Below the pieces are notes generated by a model. That model searched no databases and was not told where the DNA came from. It worked only from the letters and a program-made list of their open reading frames with translations. A stretch of 64,000 nucleotides of DNA. Source: Curtobacterium sp. MMLR14_010 (GTDB lineage Bacteria > Actinomycetota > Actinomycetes > Actinomycetales > Microbacteriaceae). Positions 8,462 through 16,652 of this stretch are shown here, in pieces (positions within the stretch are counted from its first letter, which is position 1; each line of letters begins with the position of its first letter). The stretch spans positions 741,735 through 805,734 of the forward strand of contig NZ_MJGV01000046.1 in assembly GCF_001865015.1 (NCBI RefSeq), read 5' to 3'. The position numbers and the translations under genes are program-made.

Positions 8462-8931
8462 GCGTCGGTGACCCGGTTGGGGACGGGGAGTCCGGCCTCG
8501 TCCGCGGCACCGAGGCGTTCGAGCAGCCCGGCCAGCAGGGCGATGTCGTCGTCCGACCAGCTCGCGATCCGCTCGTCGAGGGCGTCGCGGTGCAGCTGCA
8601 CGGACCGTTCCAGCGCCGCGCACCCCGCCGGCGTGGCCTCGAGGGGCTTGGCGTTGCCGGTACCGCCGTCCGTCGTGCGGATCAGGCCGGCGGCGAGCAG
8701 ACCGGCCAGCTGTCGGGAGATCGTCGAGCGGTTCAGGCGCAGGTACCGGGCGATGTCGATGGCCATGCAGCCGGGATGTTGCACGACGAAGTCGACGAGC
8801 GACTGGTCGACGATGCTCAGCACGGCGTCGTTGCCGCGGGCGCGGATGCTCGCGCGGCGTGTGATGCGTGAGAGCTCCGTGTAGGCGCGTCCGATGTCAG
8901 CGTTGCGGACGTCGGACCTCGGGTGGTCCAT
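8458..8931 (-). CDS. MarR-family transcriptional regulator
   Basis: The 157-residue protein has the winged helix-turn-helix layout of MarR proteins: HPGCMAIDIARYLRLNRSTISRQLAGLLAAGLIRTTDG covers helix-turn-helix and wing (about residues 55-92), flanked by dimerisation helices. These proteins normally repress neighbouring genes and respond to small ligands. ATG 8931 has GGAGG 4-5 nt upstream, which decides the start over an in-frame ATG 21 bp further up. It is coupled to the phosphoesterase gene, so that gene is its likely co-regulated partner. Confidence 0.88.
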   Translation of the reverse strand: MDHPRSDVRNADIGRAYTELSRITRRASIRARGNDAVLSIVDQSLVDFVVQHPGCMAIDIARYLRLNRSTISRQLAGLLAAGLIRTTDGGTGNAKPLEATPAGCAALERSVQLHRDALDERIASWSDDDIALLAGLLERLGAADEAGLPVPNRVTDA

Positions 8932-9019
8932 CGTGCCTCCAGCTTGTTGCACGCCGGTGGGCCGGCGCTCTTCCCCTGCCGGTCACAGTACCGGCAGCCG
9001 TCATGCCCCCTCGGGAGCC

Positions 9020-9478
9020 TCAGCCGCGGATCGCCGCCTGCAGCGCGTCGATGTCGAGCTTCACCATCTGCCGCATCGCCTCGAAGGCGCGGGCGGCCCC
9101 GGCCGGGTCACCGCCGGCGCTCATCAGCTCGCCCCAGTTCGCCGGGGTGACCTGCCACGCGACACCCCAGGCGTCCGTGAGCCACCCGCACATCGACGGG
9201 GTGGCGCCGGCGTCGAGGAACGCGTCCCAGACGCGGTCGAGCTCGGCCTGGTCGTCGACGTCGATCTGGAACGAGATCGCGTCCGAGTGCGGGTGCCCGG
9301 GGCCGGCGTTCATCGCCCGGAACGGCTGCCCGTGCAGACGGAACTCGACGACCATCGTGGAGCCGTCCGGTAGACGCTCGACGTGGTCCAGGGAGGAGTC
9401 CGGGATGACCGACGCGTAGAAGGCGGCGGCGTCCTCGGCCTGTCCGTCGAACCAGAGGAAGGGGACGATCTGCTGCAC
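9020..9478 (-). CDS. VOC-superfamily (PhnB-like) protein
   Basis: The 152-residue protein begins with QQIVPFLWFDGQAEDAAAFY, the typical opening of PhnB-type vicinal-oxygen-chelate proteins, and continues with MVVEFRLHGQPFRAMNAGPG, FQIDVDDQAELDRVWDAF and GWLTDAWGVAWQVTP. This family is related to 3-demethylubiquinone methyltransferase domains and glyoxalase folds; the reaction is generally unknown. Start GTG 9478 follows an AGGA about 9 nt upstream. The gene lies 22 bp downstream of the GNAT gene on the same strand, a probable two-gene unit. Confidence 0.85.
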   Translation of the reverse strand: MQQIVPFLWFDGQAEDAAAFYASVIPDSSLDHVERLPDGSTMVVEFRLHGQPFRAMNAGPGHPHSDAISFQIDVDDQAELDRVWDAFLDAGATPSMCGWLTDAWGVAWQVTPANWGELMSAGGDPAGAARAFEAMRQMVKLDIDALQAAIRG

Positions 9479-9500
9479 GGGCTGGTCCTGTCGAACGTGC

Positions 9501-9797
9501 TCAGTCCGCGACGTTGCGGCTGAGGAGCGGGGTCTTCTCGGGGTGTGCGTCGAACCACGTGCCGACGAACCAGCACATCGGCACGATGCGCTTGTCGGTC
9601 CTGGCCTCGACGTCGTCCACCGCGTACGCGACGAGCTCGCCGGCGTACCCGTGGCCACGGTGCGCAGGGACCGTGTACGTGTGCGGGAACGTCACGGCGT
9701 CGTCGTTCTGGCGGTAGTCGAGGACGCTCACGAGGTCCCCGTCGACGTACATGGCGTACCGACGCTGGTCTGCCTCGTCGCGGAACTCGTGTGCCAT
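9501..9797 (-). CDS. Small GNAT-like N-acetyltransferase (COG2388 type)
   Basis: At 98 residues this is the short single-domain GNAT type. YTVPAHRGHGYAGELVAYAV contains the acetyl-CoA pyrophosphate loop (R-G-x-G-x-A), preceded by YRQNDDAVTFPHTYT and followed by RIVPMCWFVGTWFDAHPE, the typical ending of this group. Substrate unknown. It is divergent from the F420-reductase-like gene. Confidence 0.85.
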   Translation of the reverse strand: MAHEFRDEADQRRYAMYVDGDLVSVLDYRQNDDAVTFPHTYTVPAHRGHGYAGELVAYAVDDVEARTDKRIVPMCWFVGTWFDAHPEKTPLLSRNVAD

Positions 9798-9848
9798 GTC
9801 GCCATCATGCCTCGGAATGCGCCAGGGGGCACGGCGTTGACTCCAGGC

Positions 9849-10496
9849 ATGACGACCATCGGCATCATCGGAGCAGGCAACATCGGATCAGCGCTGGCAC
9901 GGCTGGCGGTGCAGAACGGGTACGACGTCGCGATCGCGAACTCGCGCGGACCGGAGACGCTCACGGACCTCGTGTCCGAGCTGGGCGACCGGGCGCGTGC
10001 GGTCACGCGCGACGAGGCGGCAGCAGCCGGGGACCTCGTCGTGGTGACGGTTCCCCTCGCCGCGATCGAGAGCATCCCGGTCGAGCCGCTCGTCGGCAAG
10101 GTCGTGATCGACACGAACAACTACTACCCGGAGCGTGACGGCCACATCGCCGCGCTCGACGACGAGACCACCACCACGGCGGAGCTGCTGCAGGACCACC
10201 TGCCCGGTGCCCGCGTCGTGAAGGCCTTCAACCACATCTACGCGCCCGACCTGCCCGCGCAGGGCTCGCCCCGCGGGACGCAGCACCGTCGTGCGCTCAT
10301 CGTCGCCGGCGACGACGCCGAGGCGAAGCAGACCGTGGCGGACCTCATCGACGAGTTCGGCTTCGAGCCGGTCGACATCGGCGCCCTGTCCGAGGGATGG
10401 CGCATCCAACGCGACACCCCCGGCTACACGAAGCAGTTCGACGCGCTCCAGCTCGAGCAGGCCGTGGCGGACGCGAAGCGCTACCGCGACATGTGA
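9849..10496 (+). CDS. NADPH-dependent oxidoreductase of the F420-reductase (COG2085) type
   Basis: The 215-residue protein opens with TTIGIIGAGNIGSALARLAV, a Rossmann GxGxxG dinucleotide loop, followed by IANSRGPETL, where serine and arginine suit the NADP(H) phosphate. Further motifs VVTVPLAAI, VVIDTNNYYPERDG and ARVVKAFNHIYA match COG2085. Members reduce F420 or act on unknown small molecules; length fits. Start ATG 9849. It converges with the aldo/keto reductase across a shared hairpin. Confidence 0.85.
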   Translation: MTTIGIIGAGNIGSALARLAVQNGYDVAIANSRGPETLTDLVSELGDRARAVTRDEAAAAGDLVVVTVPLAAIESIPVEPLVGKVVIDTNNYYPERDGHIAALDDETTTTAELLQDHLPGARVVKAFNHIYAPDLPAQGSPRGTQHRRALIVAGDDAEAKQTVADLIDEFGFEPVDIGALSEGWRIQRDTPGYTKQFDALQLEQAVADAKRYRDM

Positions 10497-10510
10497 CCCA
10501 CCCGCAGACG

Positions 10511-10555
10511 CGACGAGGGGCCGGACACGCTGCACGCGTGCCCGGCCCCTCGTCG
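10511..10555. terminator. Bidirectional hairpin terminator
   Basis: CGACGAGGGGCCGG at 10511-10524 pairs perfectly with 10542-10555. It lies exactly between two convergent genes and can serve both; a clear T-run is absent, as usual in high-GC actinobacteria. Confidence 0.75.
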
Positions 10556-10562
10556 TCCGGGG

Positions 10563-11540
10563 TCAGGCCGGTCGTGCCGCGTCGAACACGACCGTCATCT
10601 CGGCGAGGTCGTCCTCGCTCGGTACCCACGCGGTGCCCGCGTCGACGTTCTGCGTGATCTGCTCCGGCCGCGTGGCCCCCGCGATGACGCTGGTGAGCCC
10701 GGGCTGCGCGAGGAGCCAGGCGAATGTGGCCTGCAGCATCGTGACGCCCCGCTCGTCGCAGAAGTGCTGGTACTCCTCGAGGACGTCCCACGGGGCGGAG
10801 TCGAGGAGCTCGGGCTTCAGCCGGGTCAGGCGGCCGTCCTGGGGGCGGTCACCGCGGGTGTACTTGCCGCTGAGCAGCCCGTTGTACAGCGGGAAGAAGG
10901 GCAGGAACCCGAGCGCGTACGCCCGGACCGCCGGCAGCACCTCGGCCTCGACGTCGCGGGACAGGGGGCTGTACTCGTTCTGCGCCGAGACGAACGCGGT
11001 GGTGCCGGCGATGGACGCGGTCAGCTCGGCCTCGGCGATCTGCCACCCGGCGAAGTTCGAGTGCCCGACGTAGCGGATCTTGCCCTCGCGCACCAGGTCG
11101 TCGAGGACCGACAGGGTCTCCTCGATCGGCGTCACGGAGTCCGGCCGGTGCATCTGGTAGAGGTCGATCCAGTCCGTGCCGAGACGCCGCAGGGACGACT
11201 CCACCGCGAGCCGCACGTAGCGCCGGGACCCGCGCACGCCCCAGTCGGGCCCGTTCACCCCGCCCATGTCCAGGCCGAACTTCGTCGCGAGCACGACCTC
11301 GTCGCGCCGTCCGGCGATCGCCGCACCGAGCATCGTCTCCGACTGCCCCGGCGTCCCGCCGTACATGTCCGCCGTGTCCAGCAGCGTGACGCCGGCGTCG
11401 AGGGCCGCGTGCACGACGGCGTCGGTGCCCTCCTGCGTCTCGGTCACCGTCCCCGGTCTGCCGAAGTTGTTGCAGCCGAGTCCGACGGTGGAGACGACGA
11501 GCCCCGAGGGGCCGAGAGGACGGTGTTCGATGCCCGTCAT
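10563..11540 (-). CDS. Aldo/keto reductase
   Basis: The 325-residue TIM-barrel protein has the AKR signatures: GCNNFGRPG, LLDTADMYGGTPGQSE (Asp and Tyr of the catalytic tetrad at about 55-61), VVLATKFG (Lys), DLYQMHRPD (His), and a C-terminal VIAGATRPEQITQNV that holds NADPH. Such enzymes reduce aldehydes and ketones; it resembles YajO/Tas-type bacterial AKRs. ATG 11540 is chosen because the conserved EHRPLGPSGL begins just after it. Confidence 0.92.
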   Translation of the reverse strand: MTGIEHRPLGPSGLVVSTVGLGCNNFGRPGTVTETQEGTDAVVHAALDAGVTLLDTADMYGGTPGQSETMLGAAIAGRRDEVVLATKFGLDMGGVNGPDWGVRGSRRYVRLAVESSLRRLGTDWIDLYQMHRPDSVTPIEETLSVLDDLVREGKIRYVGHSNFAGWQIAEAELTASIAGTTAFVSAQNEYSPLSRDVEAEVLPAVRAYALGFLPFFPLYNGLLSGKYTRGDRPQDGRLTRLKPELLDSAPWDVLEEYQHFCDERGVTMLQATFAWLLAQPGLTSVIAGATRPEQITQNVDAGTAWVPSEDDLAEMTVVFDAARPA

Positions 11541-11641
11541 GCTCCGACCGTACCGGCGCCACCCCGGAACTGGGGCTGCGCCGAGACCACGTCTTCCGGC
11601 TAGAACTGATGGTGGATCAACCGACGGAGGGAGCAGCACAC

Positions 11642-12739
11642 GTGGCGTCGCACCGCATGCCCGATTCCGATCGACCCCGCCGGCCCGTCCCGGCCTGGGT
11701 GACGGCCCCGTACGTCGAGAGCCCCCAGGGCACCACCGTCCTGGAGGCTCCCCCCGCGTCCGCCACGACCGCTCCGGCCGCGCACACCGACGGCTCCACC
11801 CCGCGGCAGGGCACCCCCGGCTCGGTGCCGGTCCCGGTCAGCGCGCCCGATGCCGGCTACCCCGAGGTCGTCGTCCCGGACCACATGCCGTCCGAGGAGC
11901 ACCTGCCGCCGGCACCCACCTCGCCGACCGTCCACACGCGTCCGTTCGACCGCGCGGCCGAGCTGCCCGCCCCCACGCCCGTCTCCCCCGTCGACGCCGG
12001 CACGACCACGACCGCCGGAGCCCGCGCCGCGGCCCTCGTCGGCGCCGGCATGAGCGCGCCCGCCGCGGCCGGGGTGCACGTCGGACCGGTCGTCCCCCGC
12101 ACCGGACAGCCGCGGTTCTCCGTCCCCGGCCTGGAGCACGTCGTGGTCGAGGGCACCGAGCCGGAACCCTCGGGACCCGTCGGCTACCGCACGCCTCGCC
12201 GCTTCGCACACCAGCAGGGCGCCGGCGCCGCTGCTGCCGTCGCCCCCGCCGCGACCACCCCCTTCGACCAGCTGCTCGCCGCGCCTCCCGTCACCGCTCC
12301 GGCGGCGTCCGTCCCGCTCGGGACCGGCACCGCGACGGCGGCGACCGGGTCCGCCGAGGCCGAGCCGAGCCTCCCGTCCGGTGCGCCGGCCGCACCGACG
12401 ACCGCGCGACGTGCGGCGATCGGGGCGACCCCTGGTGCCGTGCTGGGCGTGGTGGCCGCCCTGGCGACCGTCGGTCTGGCGGCCTGGTGGTTCACCGCTC
12501 CCACGACCGTGCACGCCGTCGGGCTGGTGCTCGGGCTCGTCGCGCTCGTCTGCTCGGTCGTGACCCTGCGGAACCCGGCGACCACGTGGCAGCGGCCGGT
12601 CGCCCTGCTCGGGGCGGTGCTCGGCGGTGTCGGGACCCTCGTGCTGCTGTGGGCGGTGGCGAGCGCGGTTCTGGCCATGGCCGGCGTGACGCTCCCCGAC
12701 CTCACGGGCACGGGCGTCGTCCCCACGCTCGCGCCCTGA
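11642..12739 (+). CDS. Proline/alanine-rich membrane protein of unknown function
   Basis: Residues 1-265 are a low-complexity, Pro/Ala/Thr-rich cytoplasmic region. The last 90 residues hold three hydrophobic helices: one starting PGAVLGVVAALATVGLAAW, a second AVGLVLGLVALVCSVVTL, and a third LLGAVLGGVGTLVLLWAVAS. No catalytic motif is visible. GTG 11642 is preferred over ATG 11609 because GGAGGG stands 10 nt upstream of the GTG and none precedes the ATG. This layout (disordered N-terminus plus three helices) is common among actinobacterial envelope proteins of unknown role. Confidence 0.75.
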   Translation: MASHRMPDSDRPRRPVPAWVTAPYVESPQGTTVLEAPPASATTAPAAHTDGSTPRQGTPGSVPVPVSAPDAGYPEVVVPDHMPSEEHLPPAPTSPTVHTRPFDRAAELPAPTPVSPVDAGTTTTAGARAAALVGAGMSAPAAAGVHVGPVVPRTGQPRFSVPGLEHVVVEGTEPEPSGPVGYRTPRRFAHQQGAGAAAAVAPAATTPFDQLLAAPPVTAPAASVPLGTGTATAATGSAEAEPSLPSGAPAAPTTARRAAIGATPGAVLGVVAALATVGLAAWWFTAPTTVHAVGLVLGLVALVCSVVTLRNPATTWQRPVALLGAVLGGVGTLVLLWAVASAVLAMAGVTLPDLTGTGVVPTLAP

Positions 12740-12778
12740 CGCGTCCGCGCGTCCCGTCTCCCGCGCGTCCCGTCTCCG

Positions 12779-12841
12779 CATCGAGGGAGCAGGAATCGTC
12801 GGGTCGCCCGTGCGCACTCGACGTCTTCTGCTCCCTCGATG
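12779..12841. repeat. Palindromic dispersed repeat, copy 2
   Basis: The left arm 12779-12802 and right arm 12818-12841 are partly complementary (outer 14 bp perfect, then mismatches). The right part 12811-12841 matches 1200-1230 with one difference in 31 bp. It lies between convergent genes and could act as a terminator here, unlike copy 1. Confidence 0.8.
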
Positions 12842-12857
12842 TCGCCGGGTCGGGGCT

Positions 12858-12892
12858 GACAGGGGCGTCTCGCGCTGACGGGGGTGTCTCGC
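12858..12892. repeat. Two GTCTCGCG-type repeat units
   Basis: GACAGGGGCGTCTCGCG (12858-12874) and GACGGGGGTGTCTCGCG (12876-12892) stand in tandem just before the LysR stop. The first is also found in the repeat array at 53.2-53.74 kb (about 53719-53735). Confidence 0.75.
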
Positions 12893-12893
12893 G

Positions 12894-13751
12894 TCAGACC
12901 GCGCGGACGACCCCGCGCGACAGGATCGCGTTCGTCAGGGCGTCGATCGGCTCGCGCTGCACGGTCGGGTTGGCGATGAGGACGTAGTCGACGGCCGGCA
13001 GGTCGGGCAGCCCGAGTCGCTGCGACACCTTCACCAGGTCGGCGGGGATGAGCGAGTGCGGGAACACCGCCACGCCGATGCCCGCGCGGACGGCCGCCAG
13101 CACGCCGTTCACGTCGCGGGTGTTGCAGGTGATGCGCCAGGTGCGGCCGGCGGCCTCGAGCGCGTCGATCGCCATCTGCCGGCTGATGCTCGGCGCCTGG
13201 TACACGATGAGCGGCACGGGCTCGTCACGCTCCACGGCGATGCCGTCCTGCGCCATCCACACCATCTGGTCCGTCGCCACGCGGGTGCCCTCGGCCGACT
13301 CCCCCGCGGTCTGCTTGATGAACACGAGGTCGAGCTGGCCGGCGTGCACCCGGCGGAGCAGCGGCGACGACTGGTTCACCGTCAGCTCCAGGTTCACCTG
13401 GGGGTGCAGGCGCCGGAAGTCCCGCAGGATGCGCGGGAGCTGCGTGATCGCCAGGTCGTCCGCCGCCCCGAACCGGAGTCGCCCGCGGGTCGCCGAGCCG
13501 GAGAAGTACGCGTCCGCGGTGGCGTGCGCCGCCAGGATCGTCCGCGCGAACCCGGCCATCGCGTCGCCGTTGTCCGTCAGCGTCACGCCACGGGTGTCCC
13601 GCGCCACGAGGGTCCGCGACACCGCGGTCTCGAGCCGTCGGACGTGCTGCGACACGGTGGGCTGGCTGATGCCGAGTCGCGCCCCGGCCTGCGTGAAGCT
13701 GCGGGTCTCGGCGACCGCCAGGAAGGTCTGCAGGAGCACGGGATCGATCAC
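12894..13751 (-). CDS. LysR-family transcriptional regulator
   Basis: The 285-residue protein starts with the LysR winged helix: LLQTFLAVAETRSFTQAGARLGISQPTVSQHVRRLETAVSRTLVARDTRGVTLT. The remaining 220 residues form the periplasmic-binding-like effector domain. GTG 13751 is preferred because GGAAGG stands about 5 nt upstream; an ATG nine codons earlier is an alternative. It is divergent from the MFS transporter, 133 bp away, which is therefore its probable target. The intergenic region contains imperfect ATTCGA/TCGAAT half-sites that may be the operator. Confidence 0.9.
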   Translation of the reverse strand: MIDPVLLQTFLAVAETRSFTQAGARLGISQPTVSQHVRRLETAVSRTLVARDTRGVTLTDNGDAMAGFARTILAAHATADAYFSGSATRGRLRFGAADDLAITQLPRILRDFRRLHPQVNLELTVNQSSPLLRRVHAGQLDLVFIKQTAGESAEGTRVATDQMVWMAQDGIAVERDEPVPLIVYQAPSISRQMAIDALEAAGRTWRITCNTRDVNGVLAAVRAGIGVAVFPHSLIPADLVKVSQRLGLPDLPAVDYVLIANPTVQREPIDALTNAILSRGVVRAV

Positions 13752-13884
13752 GATGGGCCTTCCGGTGACACGGGTCATTCGAGAACGCAATGGACTGATA
13801 GCCACCATACGGGTGTCGAATGGCCCGGCATCGACTAGTTTCGAGTGGGTACCTTCCCGCCCTCGACCGCCGGAGAGCCCCACT

Positions 13885-15210
13885 GTGAGCGCGTCATCGA
13901 CGACCCTCCACCCGCCCACCGAACCGCTCCCGATCCAGGCCACCCGTCCGCCGTGGCGCCACACCCTGATCGCGCTGTCCGTCCCGAACTTCCGCCTGTT
14001 CACCGCGACGAACCTGGTCGCGATGACGGCCGGGTGGATGCAGCGCATCGCGCAGGACTGGCTCGTCCTCCAGCTCACCGGCTCCGTCGCGCAGGTCGGC
14101 ATCACCGTCGCGTGCCAGTTCGCGCCGATGCTGCTGTTCGGGCTCTTCGGCGGCGTGCTCGTCGACCGGTTCTCCAAGCGGGCGCTGATGATGATCACGC
14201 AGGGCGCCTTCGCCCTGCTCTCCGCGCTGCTCGCCGCCCTGACCCTGGCCGGGGTGGTGCAGGCGTGGCACATCTGGGTGATCGCCTTCGTCGTCGGCAT
14301 GGTCACCGTCATCGACAACCCCGCGCGCCAGGTGTTCGTCACCGAGATCGTGGGACACAAGCACCTGCGGAACGCCATCAGCGTGAACTCGTCCGTGTTC
14401 CAGCTCGGCGGCATGATCGGCCCGGCGCTGTCCGGCGCGCTCCTCGTGGCCGTCGGGGCGGGGTGGTCGTTCGGCGTGAACGCGATCGCCTGCGTGGCCG
14501 TGGTCGTGACGCTCGGGTTCCTCCGCGTGTCCGAGCTGCACCGCACCCCGGCGGCGCCCCGCGGCAAGGGGCAGCTCCGCGAGGGGCTCCGCTACGCCGT
14601 CAGCAAGCCCACCATCATCGTGCCGGTGATCCTCGTCGCGTTCTTCTCGGTCTTCGCGCTGACGATGCCCGTGCTGCTGTCGGCCTTCGCGTCCCAGGTC
14701 TACGACGTCGGCGCCGGGGGCTACGGCCTGTTCAACTCCGCGGTCGCGGTCGGCGCCCTGGTCGGGGCCCTGCTGTCGACCCGGCGTGCGGTGGTCCGGC
14801 TGCGCACGATCGTCGGCGGGGTGTTCTGGACCGGGATCCTGCTCGTGGTCTCCGGCTCGATCCCGGTGATCGCCCCGTTCACCGTCATGCTCGTCGCCGT
14901 CGGGATGTCACAGCTGCTGTTCCAGACCGCGTCGAACTCCATGGTGCAGCTGTCCTCGAACACGGCGATCCGCGGGCGCGTGATGTCGCTCTACATCCTC
15001 GTACTGCTCGGTGGTCAGGCGATCGGTGGGCCGCTCATGGGCCAGGTCGTCGACCACTTCGGCGCGCACGTCGGGATGATGGTCGCCGGCGGCGTGCCCG
15101 CCGCGGCAGCCGCCGTGATCGGCGTCGTGCTCGCCCGCCGGGGCGGCTTCCACCTGGCGGTCCGGATGCGGCACCACATGCCGTTGCCGGCGATCGTCGG
15201 ACACCGCTGA
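13885..15210 (+). CDS. MFS transporter (EntS-like drug/siderophore exporter group)
   Basis: The 441-residue protein opens with SVPNFRLFTATNLVAMTAGWMQRIAQDWLV and has about 12 hydrophobic segments. GLFGGVLVDRFSKRALMM is the MFS loop 2-3 motif, and the DNPARQVFVTEIVG segment is typical of the EntS/DUF894 branch that exports siderophores or drugs. Substrate cannot be read. GTG 13885 follows a GGAG about 9 nt upstream; upstream in-frame codons belong to the promoter region. Likely controlled by the divergent LysR protein. Confidence 0.88.
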   Translation: MSASSTTLHPPTEPLPIQATRPPWRHTLIALSVPNFRLFTATNLVAMTAGWMQRIAQDWLVLQLTGSVAQVGITVACQFAPMLLFGLFGGVLVDRFSKRALMMITQGAFALLSALLAALTLAGVVQAWHIWVIAFVVGMVTVIDNPARQVFVTEIVGHKHLRNAISVNSSVFQLGGMIGPALSGALLVAVGAGWSFGVNAIACVAVVVTLGFLRVSELHRTPAAPRGKGQLREGLRYAVSKPTIIVPVILVAFFSVFALTMPVLLSAFASQVYDVGAGGYGLFNSAVAVGALVGALLSTRRAVVRLRTIVGGVFWTGILLVVSGSIPVIAPFTVMLVAVGMSQLLFQTASNSMVQLSSNTAIRGRVMSLYILVLLGGQAIGGPLMGQVVDHFGAHVGMMVAGGVPAAAAAVIGVVLARRGGFHLAVRMRHHMPLPAIVGHR

Positions 15211-15215
15211 CGCGG

Positions 15216-15258
15216 CGGACGGGAGGCTCGTGGCGGGCCGCCACGAGCCTCCCGTCCG
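15216..15258 (+). terminator. Hairpin terminator, 19-bp perfect stem
   Basis: 15216-15234 pairs perfectly with 15240-15258 around a 5-nt loop, 5 bp after the MFS stop. Both arms contain the recurring word GAGCCTCCCGTC (or its complement), which is found at several other places in the window. Confidence 0.8.
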
Positions 15259-15280
15259 GTGGTTGGCGGTGGTCCTGGTT

Positions 15281-15346
15281 GCTGGACACCGGTGTCCAGG
15301 CTCAGCGCCGCGGAAAGCCGCGGCGTGACTGCTGGACACCGGTGTC
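15281..15346. repeat. Direct repeat of a GACACCGGTGTC palindrome with inner hairpin
   Basis: GCTGGACACCGGTGTC occurs at 15281-15296 and again at 15331-15346; each contains the palindrome GACACCGGTGTC. Between them CGCCGCGG (15306-15313) and CCGCGGCG (15318-15325) form a hairpin. A 15-bp degenerate tandem repeat, GAGGGGTCGCTCGGC-like, follows at about 15351-15399 and encodes nothing obvious except the last codons of the next gene. Confidence 0.8.
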
Positions 15347-15386
15347 TTGCGAGGGGTCGCTCGGCGAGGGGTCAGTCGGCGACGGG

Positions 15387-16034
15387 TCAGTAGGCGACGG
15401 CGAAGCGCGCCTGGTGGTGTGCCGGCGTCTCGATCTCGTCGACGAACGCGATGGCGAAGTCGGCGCCAGAGACCTCCGAGTTGCCCTCGGCGTCCGTGAG
15501 CAGCAGGTCGTCGCTCGTGCGGTAGGTGCCGAGGCGCTCGCCCGGGTTGAAGCTGCCGAAGGCGGCGGCGGGGCTGACGTAGAACCAGTCGACGTCGGTG
15601 TCCGAGGCGCGGAGGGCCTCGAGGACCAGGCCGTGGCTCTTCGCCTCGCCCTTGAAGGCGTCCGGGAACTCCGGCGTGTCGTAGAGGGCCGGGCCGCCGT
15701 CGGCGACGAGCAGCGAACCGGCTCCGCCGACGATGCCGAGCCGTGCGCCGGCCGCGGCAGCCGCGTCGACGAAGTGCTGGAACCGGTCCTTGAGCTCGCT
15801 GCCGTCCGACTGGACCGCGTGGAGTGCCACGACGACGACGTCGGCGCCCTTCGTGACCTCGGCCACGAAGTCGGCGTCGAACGCGTCGCCCTGCGCGAGG
15901 GTGAGGCCGTCGGCGGCGTCGAGCTTGGAGGTGTCGCGCGCGACGGCGACGACCTGGTGGCCGCGGGAGAGGGCCTCGTGGGTGATGGCGGAGCCGGCGT
16001 AGCCGGTGCCTCCGAAGACGACGATGGTGGACAT
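15387..16034 (-). CDS. NAD(P)-binding NmrA/SDR-like oxidoreductase
   Basis: The 215-residue protein opens with STIVVFGGTGYAGSAITHEA, the GGTGxxG loop of atypical short-chain dehydrogenases, followed by AVARDTSKLD, where arginine suits NADP(H). GIVGGAGSLLV and FYVSPAAAFGSF are the usual later motifs. Many relatives are redox sensors or quinone-related reductases. It is divergent from the HxlR regulator, an arrangement very common for this pair, so HxlR probably controls it. Its last codons are formed by the tandem repeat at 15351-15399. Confidence 0.88.
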   Translation of the reverse strand: MSTIVVFGGTGYAGSAITHEALSRGHQVVAVARDTSKLDAADGLTLAQGDAFDADFVAEVTKGADVVVVALHAVQSDGSELKDRFQHFVDAAAAAGARLGIVGGAGSLLVADGGPALYDTPEFPDAFKGEAKSHGLVLEALRASDTDVDWFYVSPAAAFGSFNPGERLGTYRTSDDLLLTDAEGNSEVSGADFAIAFVDEIETPAHHQARFAVAY

Positions 16035-16086
16035 GCGTGCTCCTGGTTCGATCGGTACGGGCGTGCTCGACCCACTGTAGAGGCGA

Positions 16087-16101
16087 TACTCTCTTTCAGT
16101 A
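16087..16101. promoter_or_regulatory. Possible HxlR operator/promoter
   Basis: TACT and AGTA half-sites with a 7-nt spacer lie in an unusually AT-rich patch between the divergent oxidoreductase and HxlR genes. HxlR proteins commonly bind such symmetric sites in the shared intergenic region. Inferred only from symmetry and position. Confidence 0.35.
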
Positions 16102-16135
16102 AGTAGGCACCTCGTGGTGCGTGACGGAGGTCGAC

Positions 16136-16501
16136 GTGCGTGTTCTGGAGTACAGCCCCTACGCGGCGGACTGCCCCTCGCGGCAGCTGCTCGACCGGAT
16201 CGGCGACCGCTGGAGCGTGCTGGTCATCGGCACGCTCGCCGACGGGCCCGTGCGGTACTCGGCGATCGCCGCGCAGGTGCAGGGCGTGTCGCAGAAGATG
16301 CTCACGCAGACGCTCCGGGCCCTCGAACGCGACGGCCTGGTGACGCGGACCGTCTTCCCCGAGGTCCCGCCACGCGTCGAGTACGAGCTCACCGACGCCG
16401 GACGGTCGCTCCGCGCGGTGCTGCAGCCGCTCGAGGACTGGGCGACGTCGCACATGGCCGCGGTCGCCGTGGCGCGCGAGGAGTACGACGCCACGCGGTG
16501 A
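16136..16501 (+). CDS. HxlR-family transcriptional regulator
   Basis: The 121-residue winged-helix protein carries the HxlR (DUF24) pattern: DCPSRQLLDRIGDRWSVLVIGTLADGPVRYSAI, then GVSQKMLTQTLRALERDGLVTRTVFPEVPPRVEYELTDAG. The cysteine before PSRQ lies where HxlR-type redox and aldehyde sensors have their conserved Cys. GTG 16136 is preferred over GTG 16121 because GGAGG lies exactly 5 nt upstream. The 150 bp behind it contain a GC-rich direct repeat (GGGCGCGGTGCCGC, near 16529 and 16571) but no gene. Confidence 0.9.
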   Translation: MRVLEYSPYAADCPSRQLLDRIGDRWSVLVIGTLADGPVRYSAIAAQVQGVSQKMLTQTLRALERDGLVTRTVFPEVPPRVEYELTDAGRSLRAVLQPLEDWATSHMAAVAVAREEYDATR

Positions 16502-16652
16502 GCGAGGTGCGGTGCGGCCGTGTCGCGCGGGCGCGGTGCCGCCGTGTGGTGCAGTGGGCGCGGTGGGTGCGGGCGCGGTGCCGCAGTGTCGTGGGGTGGC
16601 GGCGTCGACTGTTCCCGGAATCACGCACGGGCGGACGTGGTTGCGTGGAGAC

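Noticed and set aside
15351-15399. Degenerate 15-bp tandem repeat as an iteron origin
   Set aside because: Only about three poor copies, partly inside the end of a coding region, with no replication gene near.
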